The translations under genes were made by a program, and so were the position numbers. The notes beneath the pieces were generated by a model. The model had not been told where the DNA came from. It saw only the letters and a program-made list of their open reading frames with translations, and made no database searches. From Anaerolineae bacterium (GTDB lineage Bacteria > Chloroflexota > Anaerolineae > Aggregatilineales > Phototrophicaceae), in NCBI GenBank assembly GCA_022821805.1, contig JAJECX010000039.1, forward strand, positions 1 through 34,502: a stretch of DNA of 34,502 nt, given 5' to 3'. Below are positions 6,318 through 15,122 of this stretch, one piece after another (the stretch's first letter is position 1; each line of letters opens with the position of its first letter).

Positions 6318-8351
6318 CTATTCCAGCAGGTCGCCCGTCATCAGATTGACGCCGGTCTCGATATCGCCGGCGATCAATACGGCGTTGACCGCATCCACCT
6401 TGTTCCAGACCGAGTCCGGGATGTCCGATTCATGCGGCGGCGCCAAGCCAACTCCGTTCATTGCCGCGTCCATCAAAAAGATGCCACCGCCGGGGAAGCT
6501 GCTCAAGTCGCCTTCCGCCAGCATCGCCACCATATCGCGCACGCCTTGATCGACCCGCTTGAGCGCGCTCGAGATGATGAATTCCGACCCTGGTGTTTCG
6601 CCGGCGCCAAAGCTCGTCACCCACTCGTCTTTATCGACGCCGATGACATAGACGCCTTCCTGGGCGCCCGCCAGTATCGCGCCCGTGCCGGTGGGTCCGC
6701 CACCGCCGAAGAGCACCGAGGCGCCCTCGCCGATGAATTGCAGCGCGGCTGAAGCGCCACGATCGGGCGCAACGAAGCTGTCGATATAAACGCCCAGGAT
6801 GGTCAAGTCGGGATTGACGTGGCGCGCGCCTTGCTCATAGCCGTTGCGGAAGCGCTTGACTGGCGGGATATCGATGCCGTAGACGCCGGCGATGATATCT
6901 GATTCCAGCCATTCGGCTACGAAAGCGGCAAGCACGCCGGTCATGAAGCCGGATTGATCTTCGCGGAATTGAATGCCGACGTAGTTCGTCGGTCCATCGG
7001 CGACAAATTGATCGACGCCCAGGAAGAAGACATCAGGGTTGGCATCAGCCGCCGCGTAGGTGGCATCGGCGATCAAGAAGCCAACCGTGACGATCACCTC
7101 AAAGCCTTCTTCAATGCAGGTTTGAATGTTTGATTCATAATCGGTCTCGGCTTGCGTCTCGATGAATTTATACTCCAGGTCGTATTCATCGGCAGCCGCG
7201 ACAGCGCCTTCGTGCGCCGATTGATTGAAGGTGCCGTCATTAACGCGCCCGAGATCGGTGACCAGGCAGACCGTTTCCACGCCCATCATGTCGAGAGCCT
7301 GATCTTCCATCATGTCCATTTCCATCAGATCGCCGGAGACCGGGTCGACGCCGGTTGTGACCGAGCCGGCGATCATCATCTCGGCAACGCCAGCCGCGAC
7401 CTCAAAGAAAGCGTCATCGATAGCGGCATCGTGTTTGTCGGCCAAGCCGACGCCGTTCAGCGCCACATCCATCAGGTAGATGCCGCCGCCAGGGAACTCA
7501 TCCATCATGCCGTCCGCGATTGCAGCAACCATATCGTAAACGCCCTGGTCGACGCGTTTGATCGCGCTGGAAATGATGTATTCCGAGCCGGGTGTTTCGC
7601 CAGCGCCAAAGCTCGTGACCCACTCGTCCTGGTCAACGCCGATAACGTATACGCCCTGCTGCGCCGCCGCCAAAATGCCGCCGGTGCCGGTGGGTCCGCC
7701 GGCGCCAAAGATGACCGAAGCGCCCTCGCCGATGAATTGTTCGGCCGCCGACGCGCCGCGGTCGGGCGCGATGAAGCTGTCGATGTAGACGCCGAGCAGG
7801 TTCAGATCGGTATTGATGTAACGAGCGCCTTGCTCAAAGCCGTTGCGGAATTTCTTGACTGGCGGGATGTCAATGCCATAGATGCCGGCGATGGTATCGG
7901 AGCCCATCGAGTCAGCCACTTGCGCCGCCAATACGCCAGCGAGGAAGCCCGACTGATCTTCGCGGAATTGAATGCCGACGTAGTTTGTGGGTCCGCCCAT
8001 GACAAATTGGTCGACGCCGAGGAAATAGACATCGGGATTGGATTCGGCGGCGGCGTAGGTGCTGTCTGCGATCAAGAAGCCGACTGTGATGATGATTTCA
8101 AAGCCTTCATCAATGCAGGTTTGGATGTTGGCGTCGTAATCGGTCTCGGCTTGGGTCTCGATGAATTTGTATTCGAGGTCGTATACGTCAGCGGCGTCCA
8201 GCGCGCCTTCATGGGCGAACTGATTGAAGGTGCCGTCGTTGACGCGCCCGATGTCGGTGACGAGGCAGAGGGTTTCCACGCTCTGCGCCGCCGCGAAGGG
8301 AATAAGTGACAGCAGCGCTATCAGGCTCAGCAGAACTATGAGCTTCTTCAT
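6318..8351 (-). CDS. BMP-family ABC substrate-binding protein with two tandem BMP domains
   Basis: This 677-residue exported protein begins with a signal peptide (MKKLIVLLSLIALL...FAAAQS). There is no lipobox cysteine. It carries two copies of the basic membrane protein/PnrA-type binding domain. Each starts VET.CLVTD.GRVNDGTFNQ and contains ETQAETDY, TNYVGIQFREDQSGF, YGIDIPPVK and DEWVTSFGAGETPGSE; they are joined by a short Met/Asp-rich linker. The copies are very similar, but substitutions are spread along their length. Known BMP proteins bind nucleosides or related solutes as single domains of about 320-350 residues. The permeases and ATPase at 9909-15003 are the likely partners. GGAG lies 9 bases before ATG 8351, and a promoter-like sequence lies at 8401-8429. 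The ORF could be read further upstream, but the signal peptide fixes this start. Confidence 0.9.
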   Translation of the reverse strand: MKKLIVLLSLIALLSLIPFAAAQSVETLCLVTDIGRVNDGTFNQFAHEGALDAADVYDLEYKFIETQAETDYDANIQTCIDEGFEIIITVGFLIADSTYAAAESNPDVYFLGVDQFVMGGPTNYVGIQFREDQSGFLAGVLAAQVADSMGSDTIAGIYGIDIPPVKKFRNGFEQGARYINTDLNLLGVYIDSFIAPDRGASAAEQFIGEGASVIFGAGGPTGTGGILAAAQQGVYVIGVDQDEWVTSFGAGETPGSEYIISSAIKRVDQGVYDMVAAIADGMMDEFPGGGIYLMDVALNGVGLADKHDAAIDDAFFEVAAGVAEMMIAGSVTTGVDPVSGDLMEMDMMEDQALDMMGVETVCLVTDLGRVNDGTFNQSAHEGAVAAADEYDLEYKFIETQAETDYESNIQTCIEEGFEVIVTVGFLIADATYAAADANPDVFFLGVDQFVADGPTNYVGIQFREDQSGFMTGVLAAFVAEWLESDIIAGVYGIDIPPVKRFRNGYEQGARHVNPDLTILGVYIDSFVAPDRGASAALQFIGEGASVLFGGGGPTGTGAILAGAQEGVYVIGVDKDEWVTSFGAGETPGSEFIISSALKRVDQGVRDMVAMLAEGDLSSFPGGGIFLMDAAMNGVGLAPPHESDIPDSVWNKVDAVNAVLIAGDIETGVNLMTGDLLE

Positions 8352-8400
8352 GCGGTTTTCTCCTGAAAAGATTGTGAGCAGGGGTGAACTGCGACACTTC

Positions 8401-8429
8401 AATTTACTATTTTGGCTGCACTTTTTCAA
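8401..8429 (-). promoter_or_regulatory. Sigma70-like promoter for the BMP binding protein
   Basis: On the minus strand TTGAAA (8429-8424), a 17-base spacer and TAAATT (8406-8401) precede the start codon at 8351 by about 50 bases. The -35 matches 5 of 6 and the -10 matches 4 of 6 consensus bases. It suggests that the binding protein is transcribed separately from its permease genes. Confidence 0.45.
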
Positions 8430-8454
8430 CTGCCTGGCGAGCCGGCGGCAATGG

Positions 8455-8895
8455 TCACGTTTCTGGTAGATTCCTTTCTTCTGGCGCCTGCCCTTCTTGC
8501 GCCGCTGGCAGGGCGGCGGCGCGATCGTAGGGAATGGTTTGCTCTCGTTCGTCCGGCGCCGAACGGGCGATTATGGCGACAACAGGTTCGGTATCGCTCA
8601 GATTGAAGACCTCATGCGGCACGCCCGGCTGGATGAAGACAAAATCGCCCGCCTGGTTCTCCATGACCAGTTGGCATCCGTCACCATATTCATGCCTCAC
8701 AGACCCTTCGAGAACGTAGATCATCGTCTCGAAATCAATGTGGAGATGGGCGGGAATAATACCGCCGGGCGGAATCACCGCGAGTTTCATCGAGAGTCCT
8801 TGAGCTTCGACATTGCTACTCGATAGCGCCGTGCCGCCGCGCAACATGCTGATGCCGCCGGCGCCAATTACCTGAGGACGCGAATCGTCATTCAT
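8455..8895 (-). CDS. Cupin-domain protein
   Basis: This 146-residue single-domain cupin has the first metal motif AHLHIDFETMIYVLEG (H.H....E) and the second GDFVFIQPGVPHEVFN (G.....PxG..H...N), so both metal-binding halves of a cupin_2 barrel are present. The N-terminus and the proline/alanine-rich tail are not distinctive. Such proteins include isomerases, oxygenases and small-molecule sensors, and the sequence alone does not choose among them. GAGG lies about 9 bases before the ATG. It sits in the same direction as the BMP importer genes, between the binding protein and the rest; a link to that transporter is possible but unproven. Confidence 0.8.
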   Translation of the reverse strand: MNDDSRPQVIGAGGISMLRGGTALSSSNVEAQGLSMKLAVIPPGGIIPAHLHIDFETMIYVLEGSVRHEYGDGCQLVMENQAGDFVFIQPGVPHEVFNLSDTEPVVAIIARSAPDEREQTIPYDRAAALPAAQEGQAPEERNLPET

Positions 8896-8967
8896 CGTGA
8901 TCTGCCTCGGTCTCTATGGATCAAATGTTAATGCTTTCAAAGCATCTTGGCGACGAAATTGCGCCTT

Positions 8968-9032
8968 ACTCCTTCACATAGGGTGTGCCCACGGCTTTCG
9001 GCGGACTGGCGCGCCCGATGAAACCAGCCAGC
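8968..9032 (-). pseudogene. Detached copy of the BMP permease 3' end
   Basis: These 65 bases match 9911-9975, the 3' end of the second BMP permease gene, with two mismatches. On the minus strand they still encode LAGFIGRASPPKAVGTPYVKE and end in a stop (TAA here, TGA in the intact gene). The rest of a permease is absent. The copy is separated from the intact end by the VapBC-type pair, so it forms a direct repeat flanking that module. Confidence 0.8.
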
Positions 9033-9053
9033 CTTTGATTTCGGAGTCGGCTT

Positions 9054-9467
9054 TTAGGGTAGCATCTCAAAAAAATCGGTGTGGCTTGGTACAACAATGC
9101 TGAAGTCTCTTCTATCGAAAGTCGCAATTTTCGTGATCTGCAAGCGCTCTGCAATTGCCATTATGCAACAATCGACTACATCGAAACGCGAGTCTGCATA
9201 TTTTTCGGCAATTTCGTAAATCCGGCCTAAGTCTTCCTGTATCATCGGCGCCATTTGCGCTTCTGTATACCTGAATTGCTCAAGCCACTGTATGACGCCT
9301 GCGTAACCATTGTCGCGTCCGAACAGAAATCCCAACTCCGGCAGAATGACCGCTGGCAACAACATCGGCTCAGAGTTCGCCTCCGAAAAGGCAATTGCTC
9401 GCTCATGAGGCGGGTCTGCCGGCTGGAATAGCGCATAGACAAAGCCGGTATCGACCAGGATGCTCAC
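9054..9467 (-). CDS. vapC: PIN-domain ribonuclease toxin, VapC type
   Basis: This 137-residue PIN-domain protein opens SILVDTGFVYAL with the first acidic residue. Further acidic residues occur in LPELGFLFG, in SRFDVVDCCIMAIAE and in ATFDRRDF, matching the conserved set of metal-binding residues. VapC proteins are RNases held inactive by a partner antitoxin. GTG 9467 is chosen because it overlaps the antitoxin stop as GTGA; TTG at 9476 is an alternative. With the antitoxin it forms a two-gene cassette lying between the duplicated permease 3' ends. The RNA target cannot be told from sequence. Confidence 0.85.
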   Translation of the reverse strand: MSILVDTGFVYALFQPADPPHERAIAFSEANSEPMLLPAVILPELGFLFGRDNGYAGVIQWLEQFRYTEAQMAPMIQEDLGRIYEIAEKYADSRFDVVDCCIMAIAERLQITKIATFDRRDFSIVVPSHTDFFEMLP

Positions 9468-9844
9468 TTGTCCCAATTCCGCGTGATGTAGTCAGCGAAT
9501 TCCTCGTTCAAGATTTCGCGGCTGCGGGCCGACGTGTCGACCTTTTTCTGGCTGAGCGCGCCCAGGTTAGCTTTGCGAGCAAGCTGCGCGAGTTCAGCCA
9601 GCGAACCCGGCGGCGGCCAGCCCTCATCACCGGGCTTAAGATCACACTTGCGTCTTGCCTCTGCCTCTGCCCTTGCTTTTTCCTCTGTCTGCCGATACAA
9701 CTCAGCGTTTTCCCTGCGGTTGCGTTCAGCGGCGATATGGTCGCGTATTATCAGAATATCGACCATCTCACCTACGGTAATGCGGCGGTCGTCCGCCATT
9801 TTCTGCAAACGCGCGGCGACTTCATCCGGCACTTCTATCAGCAT
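9464..9844 (-). CDS. Antitoxin partner of the PIN toxin, ribbon-helix-helix-like
   Basis: The protein has 126 residues. The N-terminus (MLIEVPDEVAARLQKMADDR followed by ITVGEMVDILI) looks like a ribbon-helix-helix DNA-binding segment. The middle is a charged helix rich in E, R and A, and the tail (SREILNEEFADYITRNW) is likely the toxin-contacting end. It precedes the PIN gene and overlaps it by four bases, the usual arrangement for VapBC pairs, where the antitoxin also represses its own operon. AAAGGACAGG lies before the ATG. The family call rests on context and fold pattern rather than a clear named family. Confidence 0.75.
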   Translation of the reverse strand: MLIEVPDEVAARLQKMADDRRITVGEMVDILIIRDHIAAERNRRENAELYRQTEEKARAEAEARRKCDLKPGDEGWPPPGSLAELAQLARKANLGALSQKKVDTSARSREILNEEFADYITRNWDK

Positions 9845-9908
9845 CTTGAGCCTGTCCTTTCCCAGTACAGCCCAATAATACCACAGGGGCGATCCATCCG
9901 AGCGCCGC

Positions 9909-11213
9909 TCACTCCTTCACATAGGGTGTGCCCACGGCTTTCGGCGGACTTGCGCGCCCGATGAAACCGGCCAGCACGACCAGGGTCACGGCGTAGGGCA
10001 CCATCTGGAGAAACTGCACCGGGAAGCCGACGCCGACCATTTGCAGGCGAATGCCCAGCGAATCGGAGAAGCCGAAGAGCAGCGCCGCGCCGAAAGCGCC
10101 GATGGGCGTCCATTTGCCGAAGATCATCGCCGCCAGCGCGATGAAGCCAGCGCCGCGCGTCATGCCATCGTTGAAGCTGCCGGTCGCTTCCAGCGAGAAC
10201 CAGGCGCCAGCCAAGCCGGCGATCATGCCGCTGATGAAGACGTTGGTCCAGCGCGTGCGATTGACGTTGATGCCCAGCGTATCAGCCGCGTGCGGATGTT
10301 CGCCGACCGCCCGCGTCCGCAAGCCCCAGCGCGTATAAAACATCACGATATGGGTAGAAGCGAGCATGACAAACATCATGAAAAATATCGGCTGATTGGT
10401 GAAGATCGCTTCACCGACAACGGGCAGGTCGCTCAATATCGGGATGGCGAAATTGCCCAGCTTGGCCGCGCCCGCTTCGGTGGAGAGCAGATATTCGCGG
10501 CGGATGAAGCTGGTCACGCCGACCGCCAAAATGTTGATGACGGTGCCGCTGACGATCTGGTCGGTGCGGAAAGTGATCGACAGCCAACCATGCAGTAGGG
10601 CGATCAAGCCGCCAGCGAGCACGCCGATGATCACCGCCAGCAGTTGCGCCGTCTCCAGCGGCAGCGGCGTGCCGCGCAAGAAGAAAAGCGTAGTGAAGCC
10701 GAAGCAGGCGGCGAAGAGCATCATGCCTTCAATGGCGATATTGACGACGCCAGCGCGTTCACACCAGATGCCGGCGAAGGCGCCAATCGCCAGCGGTGTG
10801 GCCAGGCGCAGGCTTTCGGCGACGATGGTGGTGAGATTGGTGTCGTTGCCGGCTGCCGCCGCGATGATCACCGTCGGGATGAAGAGCGCGCCACAGAGCG
10901 CCATCAGCGCCAGGCTGATCCGGCGCCAGCGCGGGACCGCGAACTCATATAGATTGAGGGCGCCGCTGACGATGAAAAGCAAGCCAATGACGAGCAGGTA
11001 AGCCGAAGTCGGGACCGGGATATCGGCGACCGCCGGCGCTTCGCCAGTCGGGCGCGATTCAAAGGTCAAGGTGGTCACAAGCTCGCTATCGAGCGAACTC
11101 GACTCAATGAAAATGAATGCGCCCAACGCCAGCAGCACGACGGCGATGACGCGTTTCCGCGTCAGCTTGAATGCGAGCCGGCGCCCGCTTTTTGCCTTGC
11201 TGGAAGCGGCCAT
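9909..11213 (-). CDS. BMP-type ABC transporter permease, second subunit (YufQ/NupQ-like)
   Basis: This 434-residue membrane protein contains the core typical of permeases paired with BMP binding proteins: AIGAFAGIWCERAGVVNIAIEGMM, then ALLHGWLSITFRTDQIVSGTVINILA, then RWGLRTRAVGEHPHAADTLGIN. Members usually have about 310-320 residues. The extra length is an N-terminal extension of about 120 residues with additional membrane helices (LVIGLLFIVSGALNLYEF, ISLALMALCGALFIP). ATG 11213 follows the upstream permease stop by two bases, so the genes are translationally coupled; a longer reading upstream would overlap that gene. It ends at TGA 9909-9911, and its last 65 bases are duplicated at 8968-9032. 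Transport of nucleosides or similar solutes is inferred from the family. Confidence 0.87.
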   Translation of the reverse strand: MAASSKAKSGRRLAFKLTRKRVIAVVLLALGAFIFIESSSLDSELVTTLTFESRPTGEAPAVADIPVPTSAYLLVIGLLFIVSGALNLYEFAVPRWRRISLALMALCGALFIPTVIIAAAAGNDTNLTTIVAESLRLATPLAIGAFAGIWCERAGVVNIAIEGMMLFAACFGFTTLFFLRGTPLPLETAQLLAVIIGVLAGGLIALLHGWLSITFRTDQIVSGTVINILAVGVTSFIRREYLLSTEAGAAKLGNFAIPILSDLPVVGEAIFTNQPIFFMMFVMLASTHIVMFYTRWGLRTRAVGEHPHAADTLGINVNRTRWTNVFISGMIAGLAGAWFSLEATGSFNDGMTRGAGFIALAAMIFGKWTPIGAFGAALLFGFSDSLGIRLQMVGVGFPVQFLQMVPYAVTLVVLAGFIGRASPPKAVGTPYVKE

Positions 11214-11215
11214 GA

Positions 11216-13447
11216 TTAGCTGCCCCACCCGGTCGAGAAGACAAGCTCGCCTTCTTCTTCGGCGCTGCGTTTTGGCACGCGCCACAAGAAGCGGATGATC
11301 TGATCGGCGGCGACGAACATGATGATCAGCGCTTGCACGATCTTGACCAAATCAATGGAGATATCGGCGCGAATCTGCATTAGCGCCGCGCCGCTCAGCA
11401 GCCCGCCCCAAAGCAGACCAGCCCATACCATGCCTTTGGGATTGTTGCGCGCCAGCAGCGCCACCGCGATTGCGTCAAAGCCGACGCCGGCGAAGAAGCG
11501 CGGCAGCATCTCGTGCTCAACGCCGCTGATTTCGATCGCGCCCGCTAACCCCGCCAGCATGCCGCTTAGCGCCATCGCCAGCACGATATTGCGCGGCACG
11601 CTCATGCCGGCGTATTTGGCGGCGTTCTGATTGGCGCCAACGGTTCGCAGTTCAAAACCGAGCGTCGTGCGCGTCAGGAACCAGTCGGTCAACCAGACGG
11701 CGGCGATCATTAGCCAAAAGCCAAAATGCAGTTTCGATTGATCGCCTACCGCGATCAGCGCCAGGAAGAGTTGCAGCGCGCTCATGACAACTGCCCAGAT
11801 AATACCGCTGCGCAGAGCCGCTTGCGGATTGTCGCGGCGTAATGGCAAATAGTTAAGCAGGAAAGCGACAGCGGCAACCGCCGCCATCAATAGCAGCAGC
11901 GAAAGCGGCGATGTAATCGTGTCCATCGTCGGCAGCATCGCGGCCGGCAGGATCACCGGCGTCTTGGGCACGCTGGCGTTGACATCGCCCAGGATGACCG
12001 GATCGACCGACTTGATCAGCCAGTCGACTATGAGGATGGCGATGAAGTTGAGCATGATCGTGGTGATGACCTCATGGGCGCCGGTATAGGCTTTCAGCGC
12101 GCCTGGCAATGCGCCCCATAAGAAGCCGCCAAGGATGCCGAAGAAAATCACGGCGGGCAGCAGGACTAGCGGCGATGTTGCGGGAGCGGCGAATGCGCCC
12201 AGCGCGGCCACCGCAATCGCGCCGGCGTAGAGTTGCCCCTCCGCGCCGATATTGAACAAACCCGCTTTGAAGCCCAAGCCCACCGCCAAACCGGCGATGA
12301 TGAAGGGGATAGCGCGGACGATGGTCTTCTCCAAATTCGAGGGGATGAATAGCAGCGCTTGATCGCCCAGACGCAGGAAAAGCACCTCCAGGTCTTGATC
12401 ATTCTTCAGGATGCCGAAGGTCAAGCCGCCGAGGTCGTCGGCGGTCAAGACACGATTGCCGGGCCGGCGGATCACCAGATGCTGACGCAGCGCATCGTCA
12501 AGCTGCTCATCGAGCGCCGCATTCACCGACGATCCGGTCAGGTATTCCGCTTCATACATCCTGCCAACGATGCGGAATTGCGCGCCGAGCGCGGCTGGGT
12601 CGTTGATGTCCAGCGCATCCAAAGCGGCGAGGGTTTCAATTGCTTCGCGCGCGTCTTCGTAATCGGAGGCCACTATCGCAAGAATCATCTCTGCTTGGGG
12701 ACTTGCGGCGGCGATGCCAAGCGCGTCCAGCTGTGCCAAAGCGCCATGACTGCGCAGCAGCGTAACCTGACCGTAGTCGTCGATCGCCGCCAAGCCCGCC
12801 CAAGCCCGCTCCAATTCACTTGGCGAGAGTTCGGCAAGCGCCGGGTAGATCGTTATCGCTTGCGCCAGCGCGTCTCCGCTGGGATCGCTGGCGCCGGCAG
12901 CCAATTCCGCCAGCGCGCGGGCATCCGAGCGCTTGAGATCCCCGAGCGCATCAAGCAGTGGTTTGAGCTCGCGCAATCTCTCGACGCCAACCTCAATGAT
13001 CGTCGGAATCCGTTCGGCGATGGCGGTCGCCGCTTCTTCGCTGATGTCATAAAGGGCGAAAAACTCGGCGTAGGCGCGAGTCTCGTCCATGCCGACTTCC
13101 AGCACGCGTTCAAAGGGGCGCGCTTGCCGCGAGAGACTGCGCCGCATGGTGACCTCATGCGCCTCGGCGTAGGCGCGCATTTCACCGAAGTCGGCGACGC
13201 CGGCGACATCGTTGATCGTCAAGCCGGTTATCGACTCGACGAGAGCCACGTAGGCTGTCGACGAGACGCGCAGTCCTTCGGCGATATCGGGCTGCAGCGC
13301 ATTGTCGCTGACGGTGATCGTAATCAGCGGGATGCAAGCCAGGAAAGCAGTGATGACGGCTAGCAATGGCACGAGGCTGGGGGAAAGGCCCGCCCAAAAG
13401 CCGATGATGCCGCCACGCCGTCCGCTCGCGGTTTGTGGGCGACTCAC
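11216..13447 (-). CDS. BMP-type ABC transporter permease, first subunit (YufP/NupP-like) with a large inserted domain
   Basis: The protein has 743 residues, about twice the usual 350. A first membrane helix (about 22-47) is followed by some 330 mostly hydrophilic, alanine- and glutamate-rich residues. The standard core begins near [19 protein letters not shown] and [20 protein letters not shown], with [19 protein letters not shown] and [20 protein letters not shown] further on. The insert has repeated helical character (for example [31 protein letters not shown]) and would lie outside the membrane. GTG 13447 overlaps the ATPase stop (GTGA) inside a palindromic repeat. It is cotranscribed with the ATPase and second permease. 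The role of the insert is unknown; it could bind ligand or the double-domain binding protein. Confidence 0.87.
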   Translation of the reverse strand: MSRPQTASGRRGGIIGFWAGLSPSLVPLLAVITAFLACIPLITITVSDNALQPDIAEGLRVSSTAYVALVESITGLTINDVAGVADFGEMRAYAEAHEVTMRRSLSRQARPFERVLEVGMDETRAYAEFFALYDISEEAATAIAERIPTIIEVGVERLRELKPLLDALGDLKRSDARALAELAAGASDPSGDALAQAITIYPALAELSPSELERAWAGLAAIDDYGQVTLLRSHGALAQLDALGIAAASPQAEMILAIVASDYEDAREAIETLAALDALDINDPAALGAQFRIVGRMYEAEYLTGSSVNAALDEQLDDALRQHLVIRRPGNRVLTADDLGGLTFGILKNDQDLEVLFLRLGDQALLFIPSNLEKTIVRAIPFIIAGLAVGLGFKAGLFNIGAEGQLYAGAIAVAALGAFAAPATSPLVLLPAVIFFGILGGFLWGALPGALKAYTGAHEVITTIMLNFIAILIVDWLIKSVDPVILGDVNASVPKTPVILPAAMLPTMDTITSPLSLLLLMAAVAAVAFLLNYLPLRRDNPQAALRSGIIWAVVMSALQLFLALIAVGDQSKLHFGFWLMIAAVWLTDWFLTRTTLGFELRTVGANQNAAKYAGMSVPRNIVLAMALSGMLAGLAGAIEISGVEHEMLPRFFAGVGFDAIAVALLARNNPKGMVWAGLLWGGLLSGAALMQIRADISIDLVKIVQALIIMFVAADQIIRFLWRVPKRSAEEEGELVFSTGWGS

Positions 13448-13463
13448 CGAGTCGCCCCTACAG
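13437..13463 (-). repeat. Dispersed palindrome forming a stop/start gene junction
   Basis: On the minus strand CTGTAGGGGCGACTC, loop GGT and GAGTCGCCC form an 8-bp-stem hairpin of the window's common repeat family. Here it is coding. It supplies the last codons of the ATPase (VGATR and TGA) and the GTG start plus first codons (MSR) of the permease. Its AGGGG could also act as a ribosome-binding site about 7 bases before the GTG. Confidence 0.75.
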
Positions 13464-15003
13464 TGTTCATTTTGGAATCCAATCCTTGCTCTCGAACGCC
13501 AGCCATGCGCAAGCCGACCGTGTCGCGATCAGCATCGCCAATGGGTAAGATGTCGATGATCTCGCCTTCAAACATGACCGCCACACGATCGGCCAGGCTC
13601 AGCACTTCGTCCAATTCCGATGAGACCAAGAGAATGCCGGCGCCGGCGTCGCGCATGCGGATAATCTGGCGATGGATGAATTCAATTGAGCCGACATCCA
13701 GGCCGCGGGTCGGCTGCGAAGCAATCAGCAGGTCGGCATCGCGTGAAAATTCACGCGCCACAATCACCTTCTGTTGGTTGCCGCCGGATAATCCACTGGC
13801 GATATTGTTGATGATCGGCGGCCGCACATCGTATTGCTCGACGAGCTGACGCGCGTTTTCGGCGATGGCGCGGTCGTCCACGACTATGGCTTTGGCGAAG
13901 GCATCTTGATAGTAGGTGCAGAGCACGAGGTTGTGCATCACGGTGAAGCTGGCGACCAAGCCGTCGCGCTGCCGGTCTTCGGGCACATGACCCACACCCA
14001 ACTCGGTGACTTTACGCGGCGATGCGCCAGCCATGTCGACGCCCTTGATGAAAACGCGACCATCTTCGACGGCGCGCATTCCGGTCAGCGCCTCGACCAG
14101 CTCGGTCTGGCCATTGCCCTGCACGCCGGCGACGCCCAGAATCTCGCCGCGCTGCAAGCCGAAGCTGAGGCCCTCCACCGCTGGCAAGCCGCGATCGTCA
14201 TGCACATGCAGGTTGACCACGTTGAGTATTTCGTCGCCCGGCTTGGCCTCCGCCTTGTCTACTTCGAGAATGACATCGCGGCCGACCATCAGCGATGCCA
14301 GCGACTGTTCGGTGGACGCTTTTGGATCGGCGTGCCCGGCGACCGCGCCGCGCCGCAGCACGATCACGTCATCGCAGATCTCCAGCACTTCCTTCAGTTT
14401 GTGGCTGATGAAGATGATGCTGACGCCCCGGTCGAGCAGGGCGCGCATGATCTTGAAGAGGCCAAGCGTCTCTTGCGGCGTCAGCACCGCGGTCGGCTCG
14501 TCCAGGATGAGGATATCGGCGTGACGATACAGCGCCTTGATGATCTCGACGCGCTGCTGGATTCCGACCGGCAGATCGGAAATCAGGGCATCGGGATCGA
14601 CATCCAAGCCATATTCACGCGAAAGCGCCTCGATTTCCCGCCGCGCCTTGTCGCGCCGCAAAAATGGACCGCTGACGGTTTCGTTGCCCAGCATCACGTT
14701 CTCGGTGACGGTTAGGACATCGACCAGTTGAAAATGCTGATGCACCATGCCAATGCCGAGCTCGATGGCGTCTTTTGGCCCGTCGATGTCGACTGGCGCC
14801 CCAGTGACAAGGATTTCGCCTTCGTCCGGCTTGTACAAGCCGTAGATCATATTCATCAAGGTGGATTTGCCGGCGCCGTTTTCGCCGAGCAAGCCGAGGA
14901 CCTGTCCCTTGCGCAGCGTGAGGTTGACCTTGTCGTTGGCCAAGACGCCGGGGAAGCGCTTGGTGATGCCGCGGACTTCGAGCACGGGCGAGGGTGGGGT
15001 CAT
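13444..15003 (-). CDS. BMP-type ABC transporter ATPase with two nucleotide-binding domains (YufO/NupO-like)
   Basis: The 519 residues carry two fused ATPase domains, as in sugar and nucleoside importers of the MglA/YufO type. The first has Walker [11 protein letters not shown], signature [11 protein letters not shown] and Walker [12 protein letters not shown]. The second has a degenerate Walker A ([10 protein letters not shown]), signature LSGGNQQKV and [12 protein letters not shown], where Gln replaces the catalytic Glu; this is usual for the second half in this family. It would energise the permeases encoded directly downstream. ATG 15003 lacks a clear ribosome-binding site (the transcript has TCCTCCT there), so a start at GTG 14985 is possible. 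The stop overlaps the permease start within a palindromic repeat. Confidence 0.92.
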   Translation of the reverse strand: MTPPSPVLEVRGITKRFPGVLANDKVNLTLRKGQVLGLLGENGAGKSTLMNMIYGLYKPDEGEILVTGAPVDIDGPKDAIELGIGMVHQHFQLVDVLTVTENVMLGNETVSGPFLRRDKARREIEALSREYGLDVDPDALISDLPVGIQQRVEIIKALYRHADILILDEPTAVLTPQETLGLFKIMRALLDRGVSIIFISHKLKEVLEICDDVIVLRRGAVAGHADPKASTEQSLASLMVGRDVILEVDKAEAKPGDEILNVVNLHVHDDRGLPAVEGLSFGLQRGEILGVAGVQGNGQTELVEALTGMRAVEDGRVFIKGVDMAGASPRKVTELGVGHVPEDRQRDGLVASFTVMHNLVLCTYYQDAFAKAIVVDDRAIAENARQLVEQYDVRPPIINNIASGLSGGNQQKVIVAREFSRDADLLIASQPTRGLDVGSIEFIHRQIIRMRDAGAGILLVSSELDEVLSLADRVAVMFEGEIIDILPIGDADRDTVGLRMAGVREQGLDSKMNTVGATR

Positions 15004-15047
15004 AGGAGGACCTTTTGGCTTGGCGAAGCCAGTAGCGCTTGAGAAGA

Positions 15048-15053
15048 ATTATA
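15048..15053 (-). promoter_or_regulatory. -10 element upstream of the BMP transporter operon
   Basis: TATAAT reads on the minus strand about 45 bases before the ATPase ATG. Sequence around TTTGCG about 15 bases upstream is only a weak -35. The surrounding CTTTGCG...GCGCTATAAT resembles the sequence before the sugar-binding protein gene (19912-19917). A small hairpin (GGCTT/AAGCC at 15017-15030) lies in the leader. Confidence 0.4.
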
Positions 15054-15122
15054 GCGCAGAATTGATGACGCAAAGCGAATTACCCGAAAACTGCCAATGG
15101 GGACAGTGTCTAATCGGTCGAT

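Noticed and set aside
7152..8309. Plus-strand open frame (385 codons) opposite the double-domain binding protein
   Set aside because: Antisense shadow of a strongly conserved duplicated coding region; no start signal and no recognisable domain.
6318..8351. Assembly-made duplication of a single BMP gene
   Set aside because: The halves differ at many scattered codons, and the reading frame and linker are intact, which a chance assembly duplication would not produce.
13437..13463. Transcription terminator between ATPase and permease genes
   Set aside because: The hairpin has no following T-run, and the two genes overlap within it, so termination there would abolish the operon.
14998..15012. 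AGGAGG at the start of the ATPase gene
   Set aside because: It is on the plus strand, whereas the gene is on the minus strand, so the transcript carries the complement (TCCTCCT), which is not a ribosome-binding site.
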